DNA from: Parus major
Lineage: Eukaryota > Chordata > Aves > Passeriformes > Paridae
DNA: 64,000 bases
Direction of reading: 5' to 3'
Assembly: GCF_001522545.3 (NCBI RefSeq)
Contig: NC_031799.1
Span: 29,005,503 to 29,069,502 of the forward strand
Translations under genes and position numbers: made by a program
The notes under the pieces: generated by a model
Database searches by the model: none
The model's input: only the letters and a program-made list of their open reading frames with translations
What the model was told of the DNA's origin: nothing
Part shown: in pieces, positions 24,090-36,645 of the stretch
Position numbering within the stretch: position 1 is the first letter of the stretch
Layout: each line of letters starts with the position of its first letter

Positions 24090-25672
24090 ATTTCTTTTGC
24101 CCTAGTAATTCATTTGCCTAATGAATTGTTACCCAGAGTGGATGTTTATCTTCCCTCAAAAGAAGCTGTTTTACACTATCAGTTTATTTGTTAACCGACA
24201 ATTTCAGTTAACAGTGGTTTGTCCCCTATTAGGCTTCTCTAAAAAGCATTTTCTGCCAAGCAAAGTTACAAACACATAACAGGCACTGTATTTCTTTATG
24301 GTACTTTGACAGGACTTTTTATATTATTTTTGGGGCTCTAATTGGAACTACAGAAAGCTGGAAACACTAAATTTTGGACCACTTAAAGAGCTTAAAGTAT
24401 AACCTTTTGCAGCTTGGTTGATTGGAAGAGGGTATTGGTGGTTTTATTTTTGTTTGTTTCTTATTATAAACAGTGATTTAGGCCACCATTAATGGTTACA
24501 GGAAAAAAGGGTAATGGTAAATACATTCTACTTGTGATGGCAGAATTCATGAGAGGTTCATCAATCACAGATTGATTAGATCTGGGAGAACTTGTTTCCT
24601 GAAAGGATATTTTACAGGGGCTTCAGAAAGCTTTGCTATTCTTATTATAGTTATACATGCAAAAATAAAAGAAATGGTACAATGTTGCATTGTGTATTTT
24701 GTTACAAAATTTATCTAATTGATACTTTTTTTATTCATTATATTGTATGGACTAAAGAACATAGTTTTATTGCTGAACGCAACTGATTTTATGTAACTGA
24801 CACTTGTTTTTCAAAAGTACACAATGGTCCTACATGATTCACAGTGGAATATTGTTTTGAAAATCTGGCATGGTAATAATAGTACTAAAATAATTTGTGT
24901 GAAAGTCTGCGTAGTGATGAATATCAGTTAGCAGAGGAGCAACTACAGTTTTAGCTTGGACAAAATGGAACCTTAGTATATTCAGGTTCCACTCTCTTGC
25001 TTTTCTGCATAAAACTAACACAAGATAATGAAATGTTTCAAATTAGATAGTTTAGGGTTTTGTTTTGCGTTTTTTGTTGGGTTTTTTTATTATTATTATT
25101 TATTTTGCTTTTTTAATATGGGTACTTGCTTGCACCAACATCATGTACCTTATTTTTGAAGATTTGCAGTATAATGCGGAGATTACTGAACTAGTAACAC
25201 CCACCATTTTCTAAATGTCTGTATATCTCGGCACCCAAATTGATAATTTCAATTGAGATAAGTAAAAAAACAAAAAAACCCCAAAACAAACCAACAAAAC
25301 AGTTCATTAACATAGTGCTAGATCTGAACCTGACCAAGAATCTGTGCAGTGCTCTGCATTATACACACCTAAGTGTATACTACTTTAACACTATAAATGA
25401 GCACTGAAATATTCTCTCTCTCCTCTCTGTTTCTGATTATGTTAACATAATGGTATTACAAACCTAGTCAGCATTACATTTTGTCATTGCTAGTGCATGC
25501 TATACAGAATTCAATCTGACATCACATGCTTTGTATCAATATTCTAAAGAGCTGTATCATCAAAATAGTCAATTAATGGCTTAAAATGTTTCATCTTACC
25601 ATTGACTAGAACATTCTTTAGGAAAAAAATTATTTTATACTACTTATTCTTTTGTTCATGCACAAGGAAAAC
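24090..25672. other. AT-rich unique DNA, nothing recognised
   Basis: Short T-rich and A-rich runs lie near 25070-25110 and 25264-25300. No gene or transposon is recognised. Confidence 0.6.
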
Positions 25673-25700
25673 ATATATATATATATAGAGAGAGAGATAT
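25673..25700. repeat. Compound (AT)n(AG)n microsatellite
   Basis: An uninterrupted AT run is followed directly by AGAGAGAGAG. A CACACACA run lies nearby at about 25709-25716. Confidence 0.9.
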
Positions 25701-26763
25701 AAACTCTACACACACATAAATAAAAAATCCAGTCTCAGGGAAATACTGCCCTTTGCAAGAACAGCTTGCCCAGCTATTAGAATGGACACATAGGTCATTG
25801 GTGACCTCTTACATGGAATATGCCTAGCTCTTGACCTAACTGCAGATCCGTCAGAGAAAACAAAACCCTCAAAAAATAATCAGTTAGGTATTTTTGACAG
25901 TATTCTGTCTTATAATCTATCATATTAGATCAGAAAGGAAGCATACTCATATTAATAATTGTATTTATATTAGGAACACTAGGCATTTGAATCAATGTTC
26001 TCTGGTAAGGGAGGACTGTGATAAACCCTAGTGCCTTGGAATTTCAGGAGGGTATTGTTCTGGGAAGCATTATTATAAAAAATTTTATCTAAACCAATTG
26101 CTTGTATGCATAAATAAAAATAAGTACTTGTGAGATTTATCTGGTACAGAGCATGAAGATCCAGGGATTTACAGGAGTGAAAAAGTGGTCTCCTATCTTC
26201 TCTTATGGGATCAGCAGAAGCCTGCTGGTATTTCAGCTTGAGAACTAACAGACTTCATGACTTCAGCTGAATTCAGCCAATCAAAAGCTCTGAACATTAA
26301 TATGAACAAACTGCATCTCTGTACTTCAGCTATACATTTTGAGGTGAAAATTCCTGGATTCATTGGACTGCAGATCCATCACTGCTTACCATCCCTACTG
26401 CTTTGATAATTTTTGCTTTCCATCCCATACCCTCTGTCCCGCTTACATGCAAAAAGAAAAATGTTTTCCTGCATATGTGCAGAAATTATACTAAATGTTG
26501 GAGATATGTTTAAAAAGAAGATATGGAAAGAAGTACGATAGTACTTATACATATAATTGCAGTATAATCCACTTTTAAAAATGCAGATTAGCTGACAGAA
26601 ATTTAATAAATTCCTTCTGCTCATTATGATAGTCAAAGACTGCATCAGTGTGTAATTCAAAGGAACTGGATAATTTCATAGTACACTGAGGAAAACTGAC
26701 TTGGCGTAGTTGACTTACTGACACCAGCTATGCTCCTGCTGTCACTTTTAATTCCTTATAAAC
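25701..26763. other. AT-rich unique DNA, nothing recognised
   Basis: No open frame with gene-like features and no repeat family is seen. Confidence 0.55.
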
Positions 26764-26828
26764 AATTGTCTCTAACATCCCCTACTGCCAGAGACAATTC
26801 ACACTCTGTGAATGATGGGGATCATTCA
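26764..26828. other. Two adjacent perfect hairpins in unique DNA
   Basis: The first has arms AATTGTCTCT (26764-26773) and AGAGACAATT (26790-26799) with a 16-base loop. The second has arms TGAATGAT (26809-26816) and ATCATTCA (26821-26828) with a GGGG loop. Both are perfect. ACAAT motifs, the core of SOX-type sites, occur at 26763, 26794 and 26831. Function is unknown; it could be a structured or regulatory element or a remnant of a small inverted-repeat element. Confidence 0.4.
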
Positions 26829-28381
26829 GGACAATAGTATATATTCTTGTATCATACTCTCATATGATACCTGAAAACTCAAGGAATAAAACCAATTGAG
26901 CAAAAAGTCAATTTAAATTTGTGTCTCTAAAAAAAGATTGATCTCCAATTATAATATAGCTATAAAATATAGCTACATTTCTATGAAATAAAGTATACAC
27001 CTGTACTTTTTTTTTACCTGTACATTTCTATATATAAACCAGCCTGCTACTGAAAAATAAGCTACTTCTTCTTAATAGTGTATATAGATAATAGTAATTC
27101 ATAACCTCATTCTCCATCCTAATTTTTCAATTTTATATCACAGTAAACTTCTTCATATCAATGGATTTTTACAGAATGGACATACCCATAAAGATGAACA
27201 GTCAAAACCAAGTCTATCATAGTAAGTATTTATAACTTGAGAGAGCGAGAGAGAAAATCAGAGAGAAAATCAGAGAGAAATTTCAAAATACATTAAATAA
27301 TCAGCTAAATTTTACAATTGGTCAGTTTATTAGTTTGAACCTGATTCCATGAGGTGAAAGTATGAAATCTTTAAGAAATTACGGAAGCAAATCACTTAAT
27401 AAATGGCACTGGTCATTCTGTTACAATACAAATATTTTGCATATCCCTGCAACTACCTGAAAGAGCTGAAAAAGGTGTCCCATACACACAAATTCACACA
27501 AAGGCAGCAGTGTTAAAAAAATCAACTGTAATTTTGAATATTTGGTGTGCTAATTTCAGACTGTTCAAGTCACAACAGAGGCACAGTTCTTAGGCAGAGG
27601 ATATGGGTTGGAGAAGTGAAGAGGACCCTCAAGAAACAGTTCTTACAGGATAAGCAGCTATTCTCAAGGTACAAATTTGGACTCTCCCTACACATACACT
27701 TTACAAGTTTTCAGCTTATTTGATGATATCTCCTAAAAGGAGATAAAAAAAAAGAGGGACTTCAAATATCTTTTCATATTGTCATGTGTTAATTTGTATC
27801 AGAAACACTATTCTAATCTGCATATTGTCTGATATATTTGCTTGCTGAAAGAAAAGTTTAAAGGCACCCAAAGCCTCAAAAGTTTGTATGTTTTTTTTTT
27901 TAGGAGCAGTTGCAAATTGCAACTGTATCACTAAACAGAAGGAACCCCTAAAATAACCAGTCTCTGTTCTTTTTAGGACATATTTGTGATGAGTTCTCAG
28001 AAAACTCCGAAGACCTAATTATCAATGAGAAACCATGAACAAAAAGCATCTGTGGAACTGACTTTCTTGGAGCAAAATACTCCACATGACCCAGAAGCTG
28101 TCAATAATAGACCTTACTAATACTAGTAGATAGCTTAACTGAATTGATTTCAGTAAAATTAGTTACTTTTATGCAGCTTGGGTATGAAATATGCTGTGTT
28201 AAAAGTGATAAACTCATGCTGACATATGGAGGGATTTCAGTCTCTTTGGTCCACCCCATATTTTGATGCCTGGGAATTTAGCCAAATATGATTTTGTGAC
28301 AGCTGCCAAATCAGTGGGAAAATATCACAATCAAACGTAGATAACTAACAGTCCCCATCTTTGGTTAAGTGAAGATTATCC
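26829..28381. other. AT-rich unique DNA with one simple repeat
   Basis: A short GA-rich repeat lies at 27239-27281, with GAGAGAAAATCA units in tandem. Nothing else is recognised. Confidence 0.6.
27239..27281. repeat. GA-rich tandem repeat
   Basis: GAGAGAGCGAGAGAG is followed by repeated AGAGAGAAAATC units of about 12 bases. Confidence 0.85.
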
Positions 28382-28520
28382 ATTCCATCCCTGGAACTGC
28401 TCAGCCAGGTTGGATGGGACCTTTGGAAACCTAATCTAGTGGGTGGCATCCATGCCTAGGTCAAGGGTGGATTGCAACTACATGATTTTTAAGGTCTCTT
28501 ATTCAACGATTCTGTCAACT
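28382..28520 (+). repeat. CR1 LINE 3'-end fragment
   Basis: The sequence follows the CR1 tail in order: CCATCCCTGGAACTGCTCA, GCCAGGTTGGATGGGACCTT, AACCTAATCTAGTGG, GCATCCATGCCTAGG, TTTTTAAGGTCTCTTATTC and the terminal ACGATTCTGT. It is heavily 5' truncated and diverged. Confidence 0.8.
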
Positions 28521-29412
28521 ACTGCAATCTATTTAAGGGCCAAGAGCTTTTTGTCCTGAAGCAGAAGCCGCTAACTGGATTAAAAACAGGAACTGTTCTA
28601 GATATTTTTCATTTGATTTTCATTTGATTGGAAGATTTGATCTTCCAATACAATATGTATTGTAGTGCCTAGGTTATTTTGTCTTTGCCTCTAGGTTATT
28701 TGTCTAATTTATGTATATGGATGTTTGTAGAAGTGTCCTGTAAATATGTTATTTCTCATTTGGGTAATTATATTCCATTATGAGACTGTATTATATTTTT
28801 TTTTTTGTTTCTCCCAATAAGTAGCAAGAGAAAAAAAGGATACTAGGAAGGTTGCTGGCACTTCACACCTATGAAACCTCAATAAACATAATTCCATTTT
28901 ACTATAGCACTAATATTATGATGCTATTTTTGTCTTTGACTTGTTTTATACCTTGGTACCTCTTCTTCATGACATTTTATCATCCAAGATCTTCCTTTTA
29001 AAGAGATTTTTTCCCCTCTTGCCTTATAAATTATCTCTTTTCCTAAACTCCTAATATGTTCTGATCTTGATTCATCTTTCAGTAGTATTATCTGACCACT
29101 AGTATGAAAGATATAAAAATCTTCTCATGATAGTTCACATGGTAACTTTCTACATATTTATCACTATTTCCCATCTCAAATCAACCCAGAATAAAGAATA
29201 TAATCTTAATTTTTTATTCCAATTTTCAGAAGGAGATGTGCTTTAGCACCAGGATGGAAGTAGATTAGTGACTTCCATAAGTCCATATGACTGTCTTTTA
29301 TGTTGTGCACTTACAAAGCCAAGAAACATCTATGTTTAACTTAGCTTAACTTACTGCATCTTTTTAAACTTTCCCTTTTTAATATGACTGCATATCATAT
29401 TTTTAATATATG
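28521..29412. other. AT-rich unique DNA with small inverted repeats
   Basis: A perfect 9-bp hairpin (28627-28649) is followed at once by ACAATA-TG-TATTGT (28650-28663). No gene or transposon is recognised. Confidence 0.55.
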
Positions 29413-29709
29413 TGTGGGTAGCTAGGGGCCAGCAGTCGGAAGATATCACGATGTACAGGAAGACAGAATCACCCCACCCCCCCCAACAGTTTGTGGTAAT
29501 GACCCCCGTGATTAGCTAATGGCACCTAGCTGTGATGAAAGCAGATGGGAGTGACACTGTGAACCTAGGTTATAAAGTGTCAAATTCTTCAGCAATAAAT
29601 GCCATTTTGCCATCCATCACATTGGTGTTGTGTGCACATGGACCGAGTGACCTGGGATGGGTCACTGTACCGTTCCTGAACCAGGTCACGGTGCCTTTTG
29701 AAGGCAACA
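29413..29709 (+). mobile_element. Solo LTR, ERVK / alpharetrovirus-like
   Basis: A 297-bp unit starting TGTGGGTAG and ending GGCAACA (TG...CA). Flanks TATATG (29407-29412) and TGTATG (29710-29715) form a 6-bp target duplication with one mismatch, as expected for ERVK-type integrases. Promoter layout: TATAAA at 29571-29576, AATAAA at 29594-29599, then a short R region (GCCATTTTGCC...CATCACA, to about 29620) and a U5 of about 89 bases opening TTGGTG. Compact size, AATAAA just before R, and the R/U5 wording follow the layout known for avian alpharetrovirus-like LTRs. No primer-binding site or internal viral sequence follows, so this is a solo LTR. The 121-codon frames on both strands here are shadows. 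Confidence 0.75.
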
Positions 29710-29839
29710 TGTATGAAAATGACAAATGGCTCAAATATTTCCAAATTTCTTTTTTATTAATTTTGATTCTTGTACATTCTTTTTTAATTTTTAAAACAGC
29801 GCAATGTTTATACATCGATAAAATTTTACTTTCAAATAA

Positions 29840-30230
29840 ATCATCCAGGACAAGTGACCTTGATCCATGCAGAAGCATTAAAAGGAAAAGCAAATGATAC
29901 CAGTGGGTCACTTGTATCTGTGGGGTTGGAGGCACTCAAGAGCTGACTCATTTTTTTGTCTAGGGAAGTTAGCTACTTCACATGCAGGATGTGGTGGAGA
30001 GACAGTCAAAGCTTGACTATCCCCCTGACTGTCAACCCTTGCTGTTCTTCCTTGTTGGAACCAGTTACACTAAAAGAGGCAACCTGAAGCATAACAGATG
30101 TGACTACAGAGATCTGGAAGAAATAACCAGGACACTGGAACCCAGGTGGTATTATCCTGAATCCTGTAGGTAACAGAAAAGGGTGCAAAAGGAAGATACA
30201 GAGTAAGGAATATGACAAACACATTCCCAG
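29840..30230 (+). repeat. Probable CR1-related 5' leader fragment
   Basis: The block around AAGAGGCAACCTGAAGCATA (near 30075), CAGGACACTGGAACCCAGG (near 30128) and TATCCTGAATCCTGTAGGTAA resembles, from memory, the non-coding or ORF1-like leader upstream of the endonuclease in long avian CR1 copies. It would lie just upstream of the leader module kept at about 15.56-15.88 kb. No endonuclease or RT sequence follows, so it would be a 3'-truncated or rearranged piece. Assignment and limits are uncertain; it could belong to another avian repeat family. Confidence 0.4.
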
Positions 30231-33200
30231 CTTAAAAATATATAGTTCAAAATGATATATGAAAGTTCAGGACATTTGATTTTTATGGAATACTGATGGG
30301 TGGCCACAAATAAATTACAGAAGAATGTCCAGTGAAGAAATTATGTTTTCTGTAGTTAATGTGAATTCTCATGAAAAAAAGTAGTAAATAAATTGAAGAA
30401 TATTATTAAACTAAATCTATTAAATATCTAATCTATTAGAAACATTATATAAAACACAATCAGAAATCTAGATAATACTACACAGGAAAAAGAATATATA
30501 TTACATTTTATTTTATATGGTTTTGTTTTGAAAGAATACAAACTGATCAATGTTGGTATTTTAAGCTGTTAGCTTTGGTTTTACATCCTGAAGACAAGAA
30601 GCTAACTTCACTAAGACGACCATAATTTCAAAAAAATTTGTGTTTGAGTGGATTAATTTTAACTTGTTTCCAATTTCCTTGTTATTTGGAGTAAAATAAA
30701 TATTATTTGTCACCTATTTAATTTGTTAAAATTCCTGTGAATTTAGCCTTCTGTCAGTTTGCCAGTCTAGAACTACTTTACAGGAGATAGGAGACTTATA
30801 ACATCACAAAGATGCCTATGTTGCAGGCATATGTTGCATATATTGTGGTTTGCATTAAGAAGAAAATTGAAGCATGAACACTTCCAAAAGGGGCTTAAGG
30901 TTATTTTCTTTAAAGTACTTTATTTCAACCCAGAATTCCCACACTTCTATGAAAATTAACTAATTATTATAAGGTTTTTTTTTCCCCTTCCCAGGAACAA
31001 GCATATTAAATCTGATAAAAGGCTGAATATAAAGCAGTCTTGCTTTCCCCATAGATCCTTTGCTTCCCTAATAAATGATCTAGAACTACAGAATTGGACA
31101 GGGATTTGTGTTGAGTCATGGTGGGATTATCTGCATAAAATAGTCCTTTCTATACAGCTGCATATAATCTTGTATTATTTTTCCACAGAGCTTGTTGAGA
31201 CTGGGGCATGAACCTGGTAGTGGGAGAGGCTGACAGATTTATATCACCATGGTTGAGCTGCTAAAGCATGCCTCAAGGAGCAACAGAAAAGAGATGCTGA
31301 GACATTGCAACATTGTAAAAGTATCTCTGAAAATTACTTAAAGAATATCTAAACAGGATCCTATTTTATACTTGCAAAAAGTGGCGTCAAGGGATAGGCT
31401 CTTATCAGGAGGGGTTTTTTCTGATATTTTGTATTATTTTAACAGTATTCAAATAAGCAGAGAAGTTAGACATACCAAAAAATTACTGCAGGAGCTTAAT
31501 GACTATTGAGGAAGTCACTCAGGGACTGAAGATGGTTGAAAAAATGAGGATGCTCTGACACTGCAGACAGTAGAGAAGTTAAGGACAAAAAGCCCCTAAA
31601 GTGAAGAAGTTGTGTTGGACATTGCATTCCTTCACAAACAACAAACTATCGTGGGGAAGGGGAGGAGGATGAGAGGAGTAATAGCCTTCATTTTTTTTAC
31701 CTATTGAAGAAGTATTATGCTACTACTACGAATGTGCCAACTCCAAGTAGTGAAGACAATCAATTTCACTACCTTATGCAACTCTCCGACAGAACTAAGA
31801 ACTTTCAAATCAGTATCAAAGTGTTTTCCCACTAGGTAGAAAATATATCTAGATATACCCACAGAAATGTCTAGAACAATGAAACCAAGAAAAATGGATG
31901 TTAACCCTTACTGCACCAATTGGAAAGATACTTAAAAGGAAGGAATATAATTAATGAAATTGTTTTAACCTTTCAATGTGATTCTGGCTGGAAAAATAAA
32001 TCACTGTTTTTGAAACACTCAATTTATTCCCATCCTGACAGGTTTGGTTCAGCTACATACATTTATATCCTAATTGTGTCTATGAATTTTTTCATAGGGA
32101 TATAACAGATATCTTTATGGCTGCTATAGACTTATTCTTGTTCGAATCAACTCTAAGACATCACAGCTCTGTTGAGACTTTTTTTAGTTTCCAAAAGATA
32201 GGAAAGATGCTTCTCTTCATGAACATGATCATTAGCAAAAATGATCTAAAAGATATTCTAAAAAGTATTTCCCTTTCCTTTATACTTCTTTACAAGTCCA
32301 TGGTTTGAAATAGGAAATACCTCAATAGTGAACATTTTTGTAATGAGTATTTGGGGCTCAGATAATCAATGAAGTCTCTAGGTAATTTTAGAATTTTTAA
32401 ACATTCAGGTCCCTTTATCAGGTGCAACATCTGCTTGAACTTATCACAGGCAACAATTAAACTAGTTGTTTCAATTTTACACAACTGAAGGCACTGTTTT
32501 GATCTCCTTTTCATTTCCCAGATAGCTGTATTTCTTTTGAAGTTGATGGTTGAGCTATAAATACACAGCTGGTCTTTGTTCTCTATTTCCCAATATATGC
32601 AGATTAGCTGGAACTAATAGCCGTAATTCCGGCTAGGCTTCTAGTCTACTGCTGGATGTTGGGAGATCATGTACAAATTGGCCAGATGCTCAGATCTCAC
32701 ACCAGAAAATCTTTCAGTCCAAGGAACCCAGCAGAGCAATTGCTGTAATCACTACCACTCTATTTTTCTGTCTTCTGTAGCTGTAAACCTGAAGTAAATG
32801 GAAGGTTCAATTACGCTGGCCAGTATAAGGATGTGAAGCAGACTAGTAACTGGGTATTTCTTTTCTTGCTTTCAAGTTACTTATTTAAAACTGATGAACA
32901 TCAACACATAAAAGAATGATACATGATATATACATGAATAATGCCTGATGCATAATTTTAGTTAATTTCACTTGCAAATGAATGTTTTTAAAGTTGTTAT
33001 ACTGAGAAAAGTCAAAATATATAATGAATATTATATTTCTTATACTCCGTAGAGTAAACCATACAGTCAAATATTTTTTACATTGAGAATTGGATGAAAT
33101 TTCTTGAAACAAACTCAACAGGTGTCATGATACACTCCCACTGAAACTCAAAGTTTTCCCACCAGTTTATAAGAAATCAGTTTGAGAAAAGTAAGTGGCT

Positions 33201-35914
33201 TATCTATTTTATACAGTTTTCGCTGCTCTAACTAGAAGTACTTTTCAAAAAGATATATTTCTATTGACAAGTTTGTATATATTAAAAAAATTCAAACATA
33301 CTATCCCTTTCCACAGTTTATCTAGACTTTGTATACTGAGTTTTATTCAAAACACGTTATTTTAGCTTCTATAATAACAGACAAAAACAATATGTATGTC
33401 TGAAGCAATGATATATTTTCAATATGTATGCGTGTAGGTTGTTGACTTCATACAGCACTGAAATTTACATGTGGATTGTATTTTCTCACCACAATTAATT
33501 CAAGTTAGCAACTGACAGCTGGGCATTTGTATTTTCACGTGAAGCCTTGAACATCTATCCACTAATAAAGATTGACAAGAAGGAAAACAATTTCCTCTTT
33601 TTTCATCCCAAATCGAATTGCATATAGCCTCCTAGAACAAAAAGGCTTGCAAACATTCACTTTTCTAAGGAAACTCAATGAGCAGCTACAATTTGGTAAA
33701 AAATAATGCCTACAGAATAGAAAAAAAAAACAACCTGAACTTTTGCACTTAAGAATCTGACATTCCTTCAATTTGTTGAAGACATCATCTCTGTCTAAAG
33801 ATGAAATGAATCTCAACTACCAAGGATAAAAAATTCAAATTTTAAAATTTAAAATCTATTTATAGGCTAGAATAAAATATATATTCAAATTCAAGTCCTG
33901 TGGTCTCTCAGTGTAGTACTATTTAACTACATGGTGGCTTTAATGTGCCAGAAACTTTTATTCCCTTTGATATAGCAATTAATAAAAAAAAACTTTGTCA
34001 CATATAAAAGAAAATGTGAATAAGAATTTTCTACTACTAAAATAAAGCTTTTATAAAGAAAGCCCCAGACAAGAGTAAGCAAAATAGTCAGCATTACTTA
34101 AGTCTATTAAAACAATGTGAATGCCTGCCTTCTTTGAAGAAGGCCATCGATTCACACTTCTTCACATCAAAAAGCTTCTACAGTGCACTGTGGAGCTATT
34201 TTGGCTAACATGAGCTAAACTACTGTTCTGGAGTAATTATAAGACAACTACTTCCACACTTTGTGGAAGTGGGGATGTAAAACTGTTTTGGCAGCACCTG
34301 TCAATTCCACAGAACTCCTTTCTAAGAGATATTCATGGACTGAATAAGCCTGATGATATGGGGGTGAGGGTTGTGGTTGGGTATTTTTGGGGGCTTTTTG
34401 CTTGTTTTGGGTTTTAGATCTAGTGCACATGAGTTTTCCATGAGATACTTCAGCAAACACATATTTAATTTCTCCATAAAAAATATTGTGCAGTAAAGAA
34501 AGACAGACCTTTTAATTCCAGATTAATTATTATTGAAACCCTTATGTTGCCTACAAGACTAACTTCAGGTGCATAGTAGTAATTTCCTTTATAAACCCTA
34601 TAGCATATTGGTTTTATCCCTCTTTTTGACTAGTTTTTACTGAATCTTATTGTTTTATAAGTTGCTATTTTCAGGAAAAACCTTATTCTGTCTTTAACCA
34701 GTATTCACTCTTAAAGTACTATGTTTAAAAATAACTGTGATCATGTTCAATTCCCTACCTCTGTAGATTTTCAAGCTCTTTTTAACTTCTACAAGCTGTT
34801 GCAATTTTTAGAAGAAATAAATCAGGGAACATGAAACCTCGGTTCTGTGGAATTATTGGTAGATATTACTTTTAATGGGGCTTGGTTCAGTAAGTAAAAG
34901 CTTAATGTAGTTGTATAAATAACTGATTCATCCTATCTTGTCTTAAGTTTTTTTGGGGTTAGGTTTTCTAATTCTCAGTTCCATTTTAATTCATGGTGAA
35001 GTTCAAACTCACACTAGATTTTTTTGAAATTTAATTCCCTGATGAATTATTCAGCTTCTAAAGATACTGTGGTTATTTTAACAGCTTTGCTTGTTACTGT
35101 GAACCAAACCTTCTTTCTTGTCTTTCTTGAATGTCCCAAAATGTAGTTCAAAACATAATAAAAGAAGAACATTTGGTTTGTAATTATAGGGGAGTGGAAA
35201 AATACTTTCTGACTAGAATTAGAACTCCTGGAAATAAGATTTTTATTGCAAATACTGCTAGAACCTTTCTGTACTTGTGCTGCAACCTGGACAATATTAT
35301 GATGAGCATTATGCATGGAAGACATACAGTGTTGTGCTCTAGAATATCCACAAACTAGCAAGGCATTCTACATAATTTACTTTTATGAGTTTAAATTTCA
35401 AATTAATTTCACAAAATTAATGGTTTGGGAAATTATTATGGGTAACAATAATTTAGGGTTGACCTTTTTTGAGCTACCTGTTACTTGCTTGGTTTAGCTA
35501 GCAGTGTCTTTAATTGAATTTGTCAGCAACAAAAATATGTGTGCTAACAGCTGCTGACTTAAATTTTATAATTATTGTTATTACCTTAGATAAAAATTCA
35601 AGCAGGCAAAAAAAAGAAGGGTACTAGAACAAAGTCACCTACAGTAGCACAGAGTAAATGTCTCAGTGAAAAAGTTTTAATACTAATTGCTTCTTCAGAA
35701 ATTTATTTCTGCAATAAAACAAACTGTGACAATTTTTTGTCATTTAGTGAAAAAAATCACAAGCTATGTATGAGATGATGTGGGCAAAAAATTAATATAT
35801 GCATGTTATTTCTTTAGCCAAAGGTTCATATTACCATCAGAAAAAAACACTTTTGAGTTCAGTCTTGAATTCTGCAAATCTTGGCTGTTTCTTACCAGTT
35901 CAGAAATGCTTCTT
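30231..35914. other. AT-rich unique DNA
   Basis: No gene or transposon is confidently recognised. A stretch of less AT-rich sequence at about 32540-32860 contains TAAT motifs, a short TAGCCG/CGGCTA inverted repeat near 32619-32636 and a strong acceptor-like site ending at 32780. Confidence 0.5.
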
Positions 35915-36645
35915 GTAAGGTGCTGCACATGAGTATGGGCAATCCCTAGTACCAACACAGGCTGGTGGGGTGAACAGATGGAGAGCAGCCCTGCCAAGGA
36001 GAACCTGGAGGTTCTGTTGGATGAGAAATGATCTTGCAGGGAATTTCTGGTTTGTATCAAAAGTGGTGTGGCCAGAATATTAAGGGCAGGTATTTGATTC
36101 TGCACCTGTATGCTGCTTTGTGAGACCCCACCTCACAAGTGCTGCATCCAAGTCTGGGGTCCCCAGCGCAAGAAGGACGTTGACCTGTTGGAGTGAGTCC
36201 AGAGGAGAGCACCAAGATTATCAGAGGAATGGAGCACTTTTACAATGAAAGACTGAGAGAGTTGTTCAGCCTGGAAAAGGGAGGGCTTTGGGGTGACCTA
36301 ATGGAAGCCTCCAAGTATCTGAAGGGAACCTACAAGAAAGACGGAGAGATACTATTTGTTACATCTTGTAGTGACAGTGCAAGGGGGAATGGCTTCATAC
36401 TTCAAGTGAGTAGGTATAAATTAAATATTAGGGAAAAATTCTTTGCTGTGAGGCTGGTGAGGCACTAGAAGCTAGTGACCCCAGAGAAGCTCTGGATGCC
36501 CGTTTCTGGAAGTGTTCACAGCCAGGTTGGATGGAAACCTGAGAAAGCTGATCTAATGAAATATGTCCCTGCCCATGGCAGATAACTGGACCTAGTTAAC
36601 TTTAGGGTCCCTTCCAACCAAAACTGTTCTATGATTCTATAAAAT
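35915..36645 (+). mobile_element. CR1 LINE, 5'-truncated 3' portion
   Basis: About 730 bp in CR1 3' order: GGTGCTGCACATGAG, GAGAGCAGCCCTGCC and GGAGGTTCTGTTGGATGAG; then after a small rearrangement CTGCTTTGTGAGACCCCACC, CAAGTCTGGGGTCCCCAGC, GGACGTTGACCTGTTGGAG and CCTGGAAAAGGGAGGGCTTTG. It ends with the conserved tail GGGTCCCTTCCAACC and CTGTTCTATGATTCTATAAA. The 91-codon frame at 36193-36468 is this element's C-terminal region and UTR read by chance; the minus-strand frame is a shadow. It lacks the endonuclease and the catalytic RT, so it is dead on arrival. Confidence 0.9.

Noticed and set aside
29532..29935. 121-codon frames on both strands
   Set aside because: They run across the solo LTR's R/U5 and flanking DNA; no retroviral or cellular domain is seen.
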